This document shows positions 1 through 8,374 of a DNA stretch of 41,711 nt, piece after piece. The notes under the pieces are model-generated. The model was not told where the DNA came from and made no database searches. It saw nothing but the letters and a program-made list of their open reading frames with translations. The stretch lies in the NCBI GenBank assembly GCA_947243855.1, contig CAMXIK010000028.1:1-41711 (forward strand), written 5' to 3'. Positions within the stretch are counted from its first letter, which is position 1. The number at the start of each line of letters is the position of its first letter. The DNA is from an uncultured Lachnospiraceae bacterium (lineage in GTDB: Bacteria; Bacillota; Clostridia; Lachnospirales; Lachnospiraceae). The translations under genes were made by a program, and so were the position numbers.

Positions 1-43
1 ATGATGCTACGTGACTGGAGTCAGACGTGTGCTCTTCCGATCT
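1..43. other. Illumina sequencing adapter left at contig end
   Basis: Positions 11-43 match the TruSeq index adapter (GTGACTGGAG...CTCTTCCGATCT) except that one T of the GAGTTCAG stretch is missing. The ten bases before it fit the last two bases of the P7 arm (AT) followed by an 8-base index. This is not genomic DNA: it is untrimmed adapter joined to the contig edge. It also supplies a false GTG start and eleven false residues to the reading frame that continues to 535. Confidence 0.95.
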
Positions 44-535
44 GGTACATACGCATATAAAGATATTGCGTTTGAATTTGCAAGCTGGGTATCTCCCCAA
101 TTCAAATTATACCTTATCAGGGAATTTGAACGGTTAAAGAAAGAAGAACAGGCTTTACTTGGATGGAATGCTAAGCGGGAATTGGCAAAAATAAACTATC
201 GGATACATACCGACGCAATCAAGGGCAATCTCATTCCGCTGGAACTTACATCACAGCAAACTTCTATTATTTACGCATCGGAAGCGGATGTGCTGAATAT
301 GGCATTATTTGGCATGACGGCAAAACAATGGCGGGATAAAAATCCTGATAAAAAGGGCAATATCAGGGATTACGCGGGCATAAATGAGTTGATATGCCTG
401 TCAAATATGGAAAATATTAATGCAGTATTGATTGAAGATGGGCTGAATCAAAAAGAACGCATAATAAAACTTAACAAGATTGCCATACATCAGATGTCTA
501 TTTTGGAAGAACAGACTACAAAAGTCTTGAGATAA
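44..535 (+). CDS. KilA-N domain protein, 5' end missing
   Basis: The frame is open from the adapter junction to TAA at 533-535, giving about 163 real residues. The first 35 (GTYAYKDIAFEFASWVSP, then FKLYLIREFERLK) match the C-terminal half of the KilA-N DNA-binding domain of phage and plasmid proteins. The rest is a helical region of the kind that follows KilA-N in bacterial homologues (TSQQTSIIYASEADVLNMAL, GMTAKQWR). The start and the first half of the domain lie off the contig. KilA-N proteins are typical of phages and integrated elements, so this end may border a mobile region. The exact function is unknown; DNA binding is inferred from the family. Confidence 0.75.
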   Translation, partial: GTYAYKDIAFEFASWVSPQFKLYLIREFERLKKEEQALLGWNAKRELAKINYRIHTDAIKGNLIPLELTSQQTSIIYASEADVLNMALFGMTAKQWRDKNPDKKGNIRDYAGINELICLSNMENINAVLIEDGLNQKERIIKLNKIAIHQMSILEEQTTKVLR

Positions 536-567
536 TTTTAATTCCCCCGAATTCGGGGGAATTAAAA
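536..567. repeat. 32-bp perfect palindrome, possible terminator
   Basis: A perfect inverted repeat centred at 551/552 on an EcoRI-like GAATTC, with CCCCC and GGGGG arms extended by AATT and AAAA. It begins one base after the KilA-N stop. An RNA from either strand would form a strong GC hairpin flanked by A/T-rich arms, but no clean T run follows the GC arm in either direction. Terminator function is therefore plausible, not certain. Confidence 0.55.
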
Positions 568-615
568 CTGCCACGGTTTAAGGTTGAACTTTTTTTATCA
601 TTGAGGAGGAAAAGA

Positions 616-810
616 ATGAGCGAAGTGGACGATGTTATGAAAATGTTAGATAACCTGACGCAGGCCGGCGTCAGCCGGATTAAGGTGGAAACTTCTGGGG
701 AGATTGCAGAAGGGGAGAAACGCAAGGCGTATCACCACGGACGCTGCGATGTGGGCAGCCCTTTTGCGACAGGGCAGCTCTATGATGCAGAGGAGCCTGA
801 TTGCGGTTAG
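616..810 (+). CDS. Small conserved-looking hypothetical protein (64 aa)
   Basis: ATG at 616 is preceded by a strong GAGGAGGA ribosome binding site at 603-610. The 64-aa product has an acidic helical N-terminal half (SEVDDVMKMLDNLTQAG) and a distinctive C-terminal half with a YHHGRCDVGSPFATG motif, two cysteines and an acidic end. It has no signal peptide or membrane segment. It stands alone between the KilA-N gene and the chemoreceptor promoter. I do not recognise an assigned function. The clean RBS and the His/Cys/Gly-rich motif argue for a real gene. Confidence 0.65.
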   Translation: MSEVDDVMKMLDNLTQAGVSRIKVETSGEIAEGEKRKAYHHGRCDVGSPFATGQLYDAEEPDCG

Positions 811-835
811 AAGCGGAAATGCCAATAGAAACTAA

Positions 836-864
836 TTGAAATACCCGACTGCTTATGATACAAT
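836..864 (+). promoter_or_regulatory. Sigma-A-like promoter of the chemoreceptor gene
   Basis: TTGAAA (836-841), a 17-bp spacer and TACAAT (859-864), about 105 bp upstream of the chosen MCP start. Confidence 0.6.
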
Positions 865-969
865 TTCATTAATGACCGGTTTTACTTGATGGCAGGATAA
901 CCACAATACGGCTATGTTACCATGAAAGTGGGGCCGGATTTTGGTATTCGGAAGCAGAGGGAGGGCAAA

Positions 970-2616
970 ATGCGTAAGAGTATAAAGATCATGGCGGGGA
1001 CACGGGTTGTAGCGGCTTTGCTGGCGGTAGTGCTGTTTAGTGTGCTGACAACCAAAAATATTTTTAATATGGAGGAGTCGCAGGCGGACAGCGTTGCTGT
1101 GAACGCTCTTTTACAGAGGGCGCAGAAAGCGGAGGCGGCCCATTATAAGTGGTCTTCTAATTTGAGTAACGCGCTGTACAGCGGTTCGGAATTTACGGGA
1201 AGTACAGACCCGACAGGTTGTGTGTTGGGACAGTGGCTATATGGTGAGGCCGGAACGACGGATGCAACCATTCTTGACTTGAAGAGCCAGCTTGAGCCGC
1301 TGCATAAGGAACTGCATGAGTCGGCGATCTATGTGTTGGAGCTGTATCAGACGGACCCGGTGCAGGCGCAGGCGTATTATCAGGATACCATTATGAGCAA
1401 TTTGGGCGTGCTGGTTGGGCTTTTGGATCAGGTCGTGGAACGCGGTACGCAGTTAAACGAGATCAGTACGGAAAATATGGAGAAAACAGCTTCTACCATG
1501 CACGTGGTTACGGGGGCGGGACTGCTGCTGACATTATTTTTCCTGCTGAGTCTTGTGTTCTATATTTTGAGAAAAGTGGTAAAACCGATTCTCGTTATTA
1601 CCGAAAGAACGAAGCCTTTGCAGGAAGGCCATATGAAAGTGGATCTGAGCTACGATGCCAATGATGAAATCGGCGATTTGTCCCGGACGTTGAGACAGTC
1701 TATTCATCAGACCCATCAATATATCGAAGATATCAACCGTATTATGCAGGAGCTGTCCGAGGGTAATTTCAATGTATCTACATCCGTGGAATTTATCGGG
1801 GATTTTCGGTCTATTGCGGATTCGATTGAAAAGTTTACAAACTCGCTTTCTTCGGTTCTGTCAAATATTCATCGGGTGGAGGATAAGGTGTTCGGACACG
1901 CAAGGACTCTTTCCGACGGCTCCCAGTCGCTGGCTCAGGGCGCGACCGAGCAGGCAGCGGCGGTGGAAGAGCTTTCCGCTACCTTGGATGAACTTTCTAA
2001 GAGTGCAAAGCTGAATTTACAGAAGTCTGCCGAGGTACGGGAAAATGCCCATCTTACCGGAGATCAGGTAAATCTGAGCAGCCAGCAGATGGAATTGTTG
2101 GTCAGCGCTATGGCGGATATCAGCACCACCTCCGAGCAGATAGAGAATATTATTTCTACGATAGAAAATATTGCTTTCCAGACGAATATACTGGCCCTCA
2201 ATGCTTCCGTGGAGGCGAGCCGGGCAGGAGAGGCTGGAAAGGGATTTGCTGTGGTGGCCAATGAGGTGCGTACTCTTGCCGCGAAGTCTGATCAGGCGGC
2301 CAAAGCGACGAAGGAATTGATTGAAAATTCTGTTCGAGCGACTACGAAGGGCAGCGCGATTGTAAATGATGTTTCCCAAACCCTGCAAAAGACGCTTGCG
2401 CTCGTGAACCAGTCCAATAGCGCCATCGATGAAATCACCGATGCGGTGCAGGAGGAAGCAGAGGCTGTTTCACAGGTGGCGGAAGGCATTGGACAGATCG
2501 CGAATGTGGTACAGACAAATACCGCTAACAGCGAGGAATCTGCGGCAGTCAGCACAGAGTTGTTTGAGCAGGTGAGCCGGATGAAGAACCAGACCAGCAC
2601 ATTCCGTCTGAAATAA
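970..2616 (+). CDS. Methyl-accepting chemotaxis protein with extracellular CZB domain
   Basis: A 548-aa transmembrane chemoreceptor that would signal to CheA/CheW. TM1 spans about residues 11-28. The outside domain (about 50-125) carries the chemoreceptor zinc-binding (CZB) pattern: His58-x2-Trp61, Cys84-x2-Gly-x-Trp89, His112 and His116, the 3-His/1-Cys ligand set. TM2 is at about 180-202, followed by HAMP (about 203-255). The C-terminal coiled coil contains the conserved hairpin tip ([20 protein letters not shown]). CZB domains are usually cytoplasmic; here the domain lies between the two TMs. I start at ATG 970, which has AGGGAGGG just upstream, rather than at ATG 922, which would place 16 hydrophilic residues before TM1. 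There are no other chemotaxis genes nearby. Confidence 0.93.
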   Translation: MRKSIKIMAGTRVVAALLAVVLFSVLTTKNIFNMEESQADSVAVNALLQRAQKAEAAHYKWSSNLSNALYSGSEFTGSTDPTGCVLGQWLYGEAGTTDATILDLKSQLEPLHKELHESAIYVLELYQTDPVQAQAYYQDTIMSNLGVLVGLLDQVVERGTQLNEISTENMEKTASTMHVVTGAGLLLTLFFLLSLVFYILRKVVKPILVITERTKPLQEGHMKVDLSYDANDEIGDLSRTLRQSIHQTHQYIEDINRIMQELSEGNFNVSTSVEFIGDFRSIADSIEKFTNSLSSVLSNIHRVEDKVFGHARTLSDGSQSLAQGATEQAAAVEELSATLDELSKSAKLNLQKSAEVRENAHLTGDQVNLSSQQMELLVSAMADISTTSEQIENIISTIENIAFQTNILALNASVEASRAGEAGKGFAVVANEVRTLAAKSDQAAKATKELIENSVRATTKGSAIVNDVSQTLQKTLALVNQSNSAIDEITDAVQEEAEAVSQVAEGIGQIANVVQTNTANSEESAAVSTELFEQVSRMKNQTSTFRLK

Positions 2617-2645
2617 CGTGATTAAGATATCGGGAGAGAAAAATT

Positions 2646-4022
2646 ATGTCAGAAAAGGCGATACCCTATAAGATTTATCTGGAAGAGGAGGAGATGCCAA
2701 AACAGTGGTACAATGTCCGCGCTGATATGAAAAACAAGCCGGCGCCGCTTTTACATCCGGGGACCTTGGAGCCTATGACTTTCGAGGAATTGCGCGGCGT
2801 GTTTTGTGATGAACTTGTCAAGCAGGAATTAAACGACACAGATGCGTACATTGATATCCCGCAGGAAATTCTGGACTTTTATAAGATGTATCGTCCGTCT
2901 CCGCTTGTGCGCGCCTATTGTCTGGAAAAGAAACTGGATACACCGGCGAAAATTTATTATAAGTTTGAGGGAAATAATACCAGCGGAAGCCACAAGCTGA
3001 ATTCAGCGATCGCACAGGCGTATTATGCGAAGCAGCAGGGGCTTAAGGGGGTTACCACGGAAACCGGAGCGGGACAGTGGGGCACCGCGCTTTCTATGGC
3101 TTGTTCTTATTTTGATTTGGATTGTCATGTATATATGGTGAAGGTTTCCTATGAACAGAAGCCTTTCCGACGGGAAGTGATGCGTACCTACGGTGCGCAG
3201 GTGACGCCGTCGCCCTCCGATACGACGGAAGTGGGCCGGAAGATCCTTGCAGAGTTTCCAGGAACGGGCGGAAGTCTTGGCTGTGCCATTTCGGAAGCTG
3301 TAGAGGCGGCGGGAAGCCGGGACGGTTATCGTTATGTACTCGGAAGCGTGCTGTCACAGGTGCTGCTGCATCAGTCCATCATCGGTGAGGAGACAAAGGC
3401 GGCGCTTAAAAAATACAACATTAAGCCGGATATGATTATTGGCTGTGCGGGCGGCGGCTCTAATCTGGGCGGCCTGATTTCTCCGTTTGTGGGCGAGAAA
3501 CTGCGCGGCGAGGCAGATTATCAGATTATTGCGGTGGAGCCGGCCTCTTGTCCGAGCCTGACAAGAGGAAAATTTGTGTATGATTTCTGCGATACGGGCA
3601 AGGTTTGTCCGCTGGCTAAGATGTATACGTTGGGAAGCGGTTTTATGCCTGCGCCGAACCATGCCGGAGGTTTACGTTACCATGGAATGAGTTCCGTTGT
3701 GTCGCAGTTGTATGACGACGGGCTGATCGAGGCGACCAGCGTGGAACAGACTGCGGTGTTTCAAGCGGCGGAGGAGTTTGCAAGAGTGGAAGGGATTCTG
3801 CCCGCGCCGGAGAGCGCCCATGCCATCAGGGTAGCGATAGACGAGGCTATGAAGTGTAAGGAGACCGGGGAGGAGAAGACCATTGTCTTTGGACTGACTG
3901 GCACCGGGTATTTTGATATGGTTGCTTACGGAAAGTTCCATGATGGCGAGATGAAAGACTATATTCCGACCGATGAGGATCTGGCAAAGGGGTTTGCGGG
4001 TCTTCCGAATGTTACGCTGTAG
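2646..4022 (+). CDS. trpB: Tryptophan synthase beta chain, TrpB2 type
   Basis: A 458-aa PLP enzyme (fold type II) joining indole and serine to make tryptophan. Length and sequence fit the TrpB2 branch rather than the shorter TrpB1. The PLP lysine is in GNNTSGSHKLN (Lys117), the substrate loop is TTETGAGQWG (137-146), and the phosphate-binding glycine stretch is GCAGGGSN (266-273). There is no trpA or other trp gene in the window. TrpB2 enzymes often occur apart from trpA and may salvage free indole (family knowledge). It lies 29 bp after the chemoreceptor with its own RBS (GGGAGAG) and no terminator between, so it may be cotranscribed with it. Confidence 0.95.
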   Translation: MSEKAIPYKIYLEEEEMPKQWYNVRADMKNKPAPLLHPGTLEPMTFEELRGVFCDELVKQELNDTDAYIDIPQEILDFYKMYRPSPLVRAYCLEKKLDTPAKIYYKFEGNNTSGSHKLNSAIAQAYYAKQQGLKGVTTETGAGQWGTALSMACSYFDLDCHVYMVKVSYEQKPFRREVMRTYGAQVTPSPSDTTEVGRKILAEFPGTGGSLGCAISEAVEAAGSRDGYRYVLGSVLSQVLLHQSIIGEETKAALKKYNIKPDMIIGCAGGGSNLGGLISPFVGEKLRGEADYQIIAVEPASCPSLTRGKFVYDFCDTGKVCPLAKMYTLGSGFMPAPNHAGGLRYHGMSSVVSQLYDDGLIEATSVEQTAVFQAAEEFARVEGILPAPESAHAIRVAIDEAMKCKETGEEKTIVFGLTGTGYFDMVAYGKFHDGEMKDYIPTDEDLAKGFAGLPNVTL

Positions 4023-4054
4023 TGAGGCGCTGACATCAAAGGGTGAGACAGCGA

Positions 4055-4083
4055 TTGTAAAAGCGGACGTTTCATGGTAAAAT
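4055..4083 (+). promoter_or_regulatory. Sigma-A-like promoter of the DUF5722 gene
   Basis: TTGTAA (4055-4060), a 17-bp spacer and TAAAAT (4078-4083), 37 bp before the ATG at 4121. It suggests transcription separate from trpB. Confidence 0.55.
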
Positions 4084-4120
4084 GAAATGATTTTCAGAAA
4101 GATATGTTAGGAGACAGCGA

Positions 4121-5767
4121 ATGAAAGCGTGCAAAAGAGGAATGAAAAAATTTATGAAGGGTTTTGTGGCCCTGTTACTGTTGACTGTATCAGTCATAGC
4201 CTGCGGAAACCATGCGCAGGCGGCGGGAAGGCCGGTGGCCATCAGTTCCTGCCACATTGCGGGGGGAGATGTAATCTGCACGTTGAAGGCGGACAGCGTG
4301 CCGTCCGGCGACGACGGAAAATATTATATCTATGCGAATCAGGTTTATGAGGACGGCCCGGTGGGCGATGTGGTGGCGGCTGTAGACGCGGGATCGTTCG
4401 TGACAGCTTCGTTTCCGCTTAACTATAACACAGGGGATTCCAATTTAAGCCGCAAGTTTCTGGTGGCGGTGAAGCGCGGCGGTGAAATGATCCAGGTCAG
4501 CGATGAGCATTATATCACGAATCCGGAGGCCAATGCGGCATATACAACCGGACGGATGACCAGAGGAATTAAGGGTCTTCTGCCAGAGGTGTCCGCAATT
4601 GCCACGGGGGAACTCAAGGATCTTGGGATACAGCAGGTGGTTTACAACCTCTATCTGGATGAGGTTTGCGCCGCACCGGGCGATTCCGGGACCGTTACTT
4701 TTGATTATAATGGAAGAACTTACTATTTCAGCAACGGCAGAGTTACTCATTATGACCAGATGATAAAGGGCTTTAACGATCAAGGAATACAGGTGACCAT
4801 GGTGCTCTTAAACAGGGGCGGTACCGAAGGGTCTATGGATCTGGTGCATCCGTTGGCTAGAGACGGGGAGGAATGCCCAAGTTATGCCTTGAATGTAGAA
4901 GAGGAAGAAGGTGTGGAGCATCTGAAAGCGGCGTGCGCCTTTTTGGGACAGCGTTATTCAGGCGCGACCGGCCATGGTCAGATTGATAACTGGATTCTGG
5001 GCAATGAGGTTAATGCGAGAACGTCTTGGTGGTACATGAATTCCACATCGCTGGATGAGAATGTGAATGCCTATGTGAAAGCTTTCCGTATTTTTTATAA
5101 CGAGCTTAAGGCCATGAATGCAAACGTGCAGGTCTACAATTCCATCGATCAGGAGTGGGGCCGTAAGTCGAATCCCGGAAGCTTCCTTGCAAAGGATTAT
5201 CTCGACCAGTTTAACTACTATATCAATCGGGAAGGAAATATCGACTGGGGACTTTCCTATCATCCTTATAATTCGCCCCTCTATGATCCCTATGCGTGGA
5301 ACGGGCCTGCAGTCTGGGTGAAAGAGAATGTTTCGACGCCCTACATCACGATGCAGAATATTGATGTGCTGATTGATTATATGCATCAGTCCAAGTTCTT
5401 AAATCCCGCAGGGGATGTGCGCAGCATTTCTTTGGCGGAGATTGGCTACACTTCCTATTTTGGGGATGATAAGCAGGAGGCTTCCGTGGTGTACGGTTAC
5501 CTGAAAGCGGCCTCCCTTCCAGATGTGGATGCTTTTATGCTTTTCCGTTTGAAGGATGATGCGCATGAGATGGAGAGTAAGCTGAGTCTGGGCATCACCA
5601 ATTTGGACGGCAGCCATAAGCCGGCTTATGATATTTACAGGAGTCTCGGTACGGCGGACGAGGGCGAGGCAAAGGCTCGTGCGTCAGAGATCATTGGTAT
5701 GGATATCGATGAAATGATCAGTGAGAACATCGTGTGGACCAGAGGCGGCGATGGCGTGGTGCAGTGA
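4121..5767 (+). CDS. Secreted DUF5722 family protein, glycosidase-like TIM barrel
   Basis: A 548-aa exported protein. A basic N-terminus and a hydrophobic stretch (15-27) lead to VIAC, so Cys28 may be lipid-modified; cleavage after AQA (about 35) is the alternative. An N-terminal beta-rich part (about 36-130) precedes a TIM-barrel-like region resembling DUF5722. Two acidic motifs look like the catalytic pair of clan GH-A retaining glycosidases: Glu296 in WILGNEVN and Glu440 in SLAEIGYTS. The barrel also has many aromatic residues (TSWWYMNS, LSYHPYNSPLYDP). Substrate is unknown. The start has RBS TAGGAGA and its own promoter, and a terminator follows. Confidence 0.85.
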   Translation: MKACKRGMKKFMKGFVALLLLTVSVIACGNHAQAAGRPVAISSCHIAGGDVICTLKADSVPSGDDGKYYIYANQVYEDGPVGDVVAAVDAGSFVTASFPLNYNTGDSNLSRKFLVAVKRGGEMIQVSDEHYITNPEANAAYTTGRMTRGIKGLLPEVSAIATGELKDLGIQQVVYNLYLDEVCAAPGDSGTVTFDYNGRTYYFSNGRVTHYDQMIKGFNDQGIQVTMVLLNRGGTEGSMDLVHPLARDGEECPSYALNVEEEEGVEHLKAACAFLGQRYSGATGHGQIDNWILGNEVNARTSWWYMNSTSLDENVNAYVKAFRIFYNELKAMNANVQVYNSIDQEWGRKSNPGSFLAKDYLDQFNYYINREGNIDWGLSYHPYNSPLYDPYAWNGPAVWVKENVSTPYITMQNIDVLIDYMHQSKFLNPAGDVRSISLAEIGYTSYFGDDKQEASVVYGYLKAASLPDVDAFMLFRLKDDAHEMESKLSLGITNLDGSHKPAYDIYRSLGTADEGEAKARASEIIGMDIDEMISENIVWTRGGDGVVQ

Positions 5768-5824
5768 TCGTTGTAACTGAAAATGACAAACGCTTCTGTT
5801 TCAGAACTTGAGTTTTAAGATGAA

Positions 5825-5867
5825 AAGAGCTGCGCACGAATTTATTTCGTGCGGCAGCTCCTTTTTT
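5825..5867 (+). terminator. Intrinsic terminator, probably bidirectional
   Basis: Long hairpin with arms GAGCTGCGCACGAA and TTCGTGCGGCAGCTC around a TTTA loop, followed by CTTTTTT on the + strand. Read from the minus strand it is followed by TTTT, so it can also end the SPFH/RHH operon. Confidence 0.9.
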
Positions 5868-6066
5868 AGATATCCAATTCAGGTGGGACGTCCAATTCAT
5901 GGGGAATGGGCGACCCGTTTTTCTTTCTTTGTCGGACACATTCTGTCAGCAGATATTCTATCTGGCCGTTCACAGATCGAAAATCGTCTTCGGCCCAGTC
6001 TGCGATGGCGTCGTAGAGTTTTGCGGACAGTCTCAGGGGAACTTGCTTCTTACTATTGTCCGCCAT
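5866..6066 (-). CDS. Arc-type ribbon-helix-helix DNA-binding protein
   Basis: A 66-aa protein. [20 protein letters not shown] starts with the beta strand of an RHH (Arc/MetJ) fold and continues into helix [17 protein letters not shown] provides helix B, including the SVNGQI segment typical of Arc-like proteins. The tail is Pro-rich and acidic. Its ATG directly abuts the stop of the SPFH gene (TAA then ATG), so the two are almost certainly translated from one mRNA. RHH proteins bind short repeats as dimers of dimers. A three-copy 11-bp-spaced repeat on the operon promoter (7202-7231) is a good candidate for its autoregulatory operator. Confidence 0.85.
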   Translation of the reverse strand: MADNSKKQVPLRLSAKLYDAIADWAEDDFRSVNGQIEYLLTECVRQRKKNGSPIPHELDVPPELDI

Positions 6067-7107
6067 TTAGTAGAGGCTGCCGGAGTTGACAATGGGCTGG
6101 GCGTCCCGATTGCCGCACAGTACCACCAGAAGGTTAGATACCATAGCTGCCTTGCGTTCTTCGTCCAAAGTGACCACTTCTTTTTCGGAAAGGCGGTCTA
6201 ACGCCATTTCCACCATGCCTACCGCACCGTCCACGATCATTTTTCTCGCGTCGATGATTGCCGAGGCCTGCTGTCTCTGTAACATGACGGCGGCAATTTC
6301 GGGCGCGTAGGCTAGATAGGTGATCCGTGCTTCGAGAATCTCAAGGCCTGCCTGATCTACCTTGGACTGAATTTCCTTGCGGATTCTCTCTGCCACGATT
6401 TCGCTGGAGCCGCGGAGGCTTCCCTCGTCGGCCTGCCCGTCCCCGGTGGTGTCCACATTTTCCGCCACGTCGTAGGGATAGAGGCGGACGATGTTTCTGA
6501 GCGCGCTGTCGCACTGGAGGGACAGGTATTCCTTGTAGTTGTCTACGTTAAATACCGCTTTGGCTGTGTCTGTGACCCGCCACATTACGGCGATGCCGAT
6601 TTCGATAGGGTTACCCAGACAGTCGTTGATCTTCTGGCGGCTGTTGTTCAGGGTCATAATCTTTAAGGAAATTTTTTTGTTGACCACTTTTACCTGCACG
6701 TTCTGGCTGCTTGCGGCTAAGCTGAGCAGATTGCCATTTGCTGTGCCGTCCACGTCGCCGCTCTGCTTTAATTTGGTTTCGGCAGCGGGATTTACGGCCG
6801 TGCAGAAGGGATTGACCCAGTAGAAACCGTCCTCTTTCAGCGTGCCGATGTATTTACCGAAAAGGGTGAGCACCGCCGCTTCCTGGGGCCGCAGAACCGT
6901 GAGGCCGCAGAATAAAAGCCAGCCGGTGAGCACATAAATGAGTCCGATGACAAAGAGAGCGATACCGAAAGGGCTTTTGGGGCCTGAATCGCTGATTCCC
7001 AAATTGCCGCCGACAATCATCGCCGCGATCGCCGCCACGTAGAGCAGGATGGAAAGCAGCAGCATTGCCATACCGTTTTTGTTTCTGTTTAAAATTTTTT
7101 CGTTCAT
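6067..7107 (-). CDS. SPFH (band 7/prohibitin-like) membrane protein
   Basis: A 346-aa membrane scaffold-type protein. Two hydrophobic segments (about 13-34 and 46-67) are followed by an SPFH domain from about residue 68 (TVLRPQEAAVLTLFGKYIGT, with GFYWVNPF nearby). A helical region contains EIQSKVDQAGLEILEARITY and APEIAAVMLQRQQA, as in prokaryotic stomatin/flotillin-like proteins. Such proteins organise membrane microdomains or act in stress responses (family knowledge); no specific role is seen here. The RBS is AAAGGAT before ATG at 7107, with a good promoter upstream. It forms a two-gene operon with the RHH regulator. Confidence 0.9.
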   Translation of the reverse strand: MNEKILNRNKNGMAMLLLSILLYVAAIAAMIVGGNLGISDSGPKSPFGIALFVIGLIYVLTGWLLFCGLTVLRPQEAAVLTLFGKYIGTLKEDGFYWVNPFCTAVNPAAETKLKQSGDVDGTANGNLLSLAASSQNVQVKVVNKKISLKIMTLNNSRQKINDCLGNPIEIGIAVMWRVTDTAKAVFNVDNYKEYLSLQCDSALRNIVRLYPYDVAENVDTTGDGQADEGSLRGSSEIVAERIRKEIQSKVDQAGLEILEARITYLAYAPEIAAVMLQRQQASAIIDARKMIVDGAVGMVEMALDRLSEKEVVTLDEERKAAMVSNLLVVLCGNRDAQPIVNSGSLY

Positions 7108-7201
7108 AATGTTTTATCCTTTCTATTATGTGGCGGGTTTCCCCGCTGTCTTATGTAACAGGAGTTGCTTCTGTAGGATAAATTACGGACATAGGCGCTC
7201 C

Positions 7202-7240
7202 TGATATTCTGATGATATCATTTTGATATCAAAATGTCAA
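7202..7240 (-). promoter_or_regulatory. SPFH-RHH operon promoter with overlapping operator-like repeats
   Basis: On the minus strand: TTGACA (7240-7235), 17-bp spacer, TATCAT (7217-7212). Overlaid on it are two perfect TGATATCA palindromes at 7213-7220 and 7224-7231 and a related TGATATTC at 7202-7209, each start 11 bp from the next. One copy covers the -10, one the spacer, one the region around the transcription start. The arrangement fits cooperative binding by the operon's own RHH protein (inference). Confidence 0.7.
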
Positions 7241-7256
7241 TATGATTTTTGGCGGG

Positions 7257-7291
7257 GAAGAAAAAAAATCGGAGAATGCGGCGCATTCTCC
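7257..7291 (-). terminator. Intrinsic terminator of purC
   Basis: Nine-bp stem GGAGAATGC/GCATTCTCC (7271-7291) with a GGC loop. On the minus strand it is followed by a run of eight T after GA. It lies 27 bp after the purC stop. Confidence 0.9.
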
Positions 7292-7317
7292 AGATTGCGT
7301 GTGAAATGTTCAATTGG

Positions 7318-8187
7318 TTATAGTTGCTTCCCGGTCAGGAGTTCATACCCCTGCAGGTACTTGTCGATGGTCTTCTGCACAATATCTTCTGGCAGCGTCC
7401 AGTCGTGTCCCTCGTTTGCTTTCAGCCAGTCCCTTGCAAACTGCTTGTCGAAGGAGGGCTGTCCGTGTCCCGGCTCGTAGCCGTCTGCGGGCCAGAAACG
7501 GGAGCTGTCGGGGGTGAGCATTTCGTCGCCCAGAACGATATTGCCGTCCTCATCCAGTCCGAATTCAAACTTAGTGTCCGCAATGATGATGCCGCGGGTC
7601 AGCGCGTAGGCCGCGCATTTTTTATAGAGGGCAATGGTGTAATCCCGGAGCTTTTCCGCGTATTCTTTGCCCTTGCCGGGGAAACGCGCTTCCAGATAGT
7701 CCACGCTCTGTTCAAAGGAGATATTTTCATCGTGATCTCCGATTTCCGCCTTGGTGGAGGGGGTGTAGATGGGTTCCGGCAGTTTGTCGGACTCCTGTAA
7801 TCCTTCGGGGAGCGTGATACCGCAGACCGTGCCGTCTTTCTGGTAGCTTGCCCAGCCGCTGCCGGTGATGTAGCCGCGGACGATACATTCGATGGGGAGC
7901 ATATTCAGTTTTTTGCAGAGCATACTGTTACCGTCGAACTTTTCCTGTCTGAAAAATTCGGGCATATCCTTTACGTCCACGGAAATCATATGGTTTGGAA
8001 GAATGTCGGCGGTCATATCAAACCAGAATTTGGACATCTGGGTTAGAACCGCGCCCTTCTTTGTCACCTGATTTTTCAGGATCACGTCGAAGCAGCTAAT
8101 GCGGTCCGTAGCGACCATAATCAGGCTGTCGCCGTTATCATAAATTTCGCGTACTTTTCCTTCTTTGATGGGTTTTAATGTGGTCAT
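7318..8187 (-). CDS. purC: Phosphoribosylaminoimidazole-succinocarboxamide synthase (SAICAR synthetase)
   Basis: A 289-aa enzyme ligating aspartate to CAIR in purine synthesis (ATP-dependent, cytoplasmic). Family motifs in order: KEGKVREIYD near the N-terminus (ATP-binding region), ATDRISCFDV, IECIVRGYITGSGW (SAICAR signature 1), and LVLGDEMLTPDSSRFW-type sequence near residue 220 (signature 2). Its length is that of the longer, eukaryote/Firmicutes-like form. ATG at 8187 follows ACGGAGGAACCC. No other pur gene is adjacent; it is transcribed alone between its own promoter and terminator. Confidence 0.97.
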   Translation of the reverse strand: MTTLKPIKEGKVREIYDNGDSLIMVATDRISCFDVILKNQVTKKGAVLTQMSKFWFDMTADILPNHMISVDVKDMPEFFRQEKFDGNSMLCKKLNMLPIECIVRGYITGSGWASYQKDGTVCGITLPEGLQESDKLPEPIYTPSTKAEIGDHDENISFEQSVDYLEARFPGKGKEYAEKLRDYTIALYKKCAAYALTRGIIIADTKFEFGLDEDGNIVLGDEMLTPDSSRFWPADGYEPGHGQPSFDKQFARDWLKANEGHDWTLPEDIVQKTIDKYLQGYELLTGKQL

Positions 8188-8235
8188 GGGTTCCTCCGTT
8201 TTTTTGTGTTGCCGCGTTTAAGAAATACACTTTAA

Positions 8236-8263
8236 ATTATACACATATGACGGAGAATGACAA
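8236..8263 (-). promoter_or_regulatory. purC promoter
   Basis: Minus strand TTGTCA (8263-8258), 16-bp spacer, TATAAT (8241-8236), about 49 bp upstream of the ATG. The short leader leaves no room for a purine riboswitch. Confidence 0.65.
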
Positions 8264-8291
8264 GGGGATTAAGGGTACGGCAAAAAATTTC

Positions 8292-8320
8292 TTGTAAAAG
8301 CATTCAATATTCAGTATAAT
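8292..8320 (+). promoter_or_regulatory. Promoter of the OPT-PqqD operon
   Basis: TTGTAA (8292-8297), 17-bp spacer, TATAAT (8315-8320), 54 bp upstream of the OPT start. It is divergent from the purC promoter. Confidence 0.7.
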
Positions 8321-8374
8321 TTTATCTATATGTAAGTGAGAGAAATCGCTTAAGAAAAGAGAAGGAGAGAAAAG

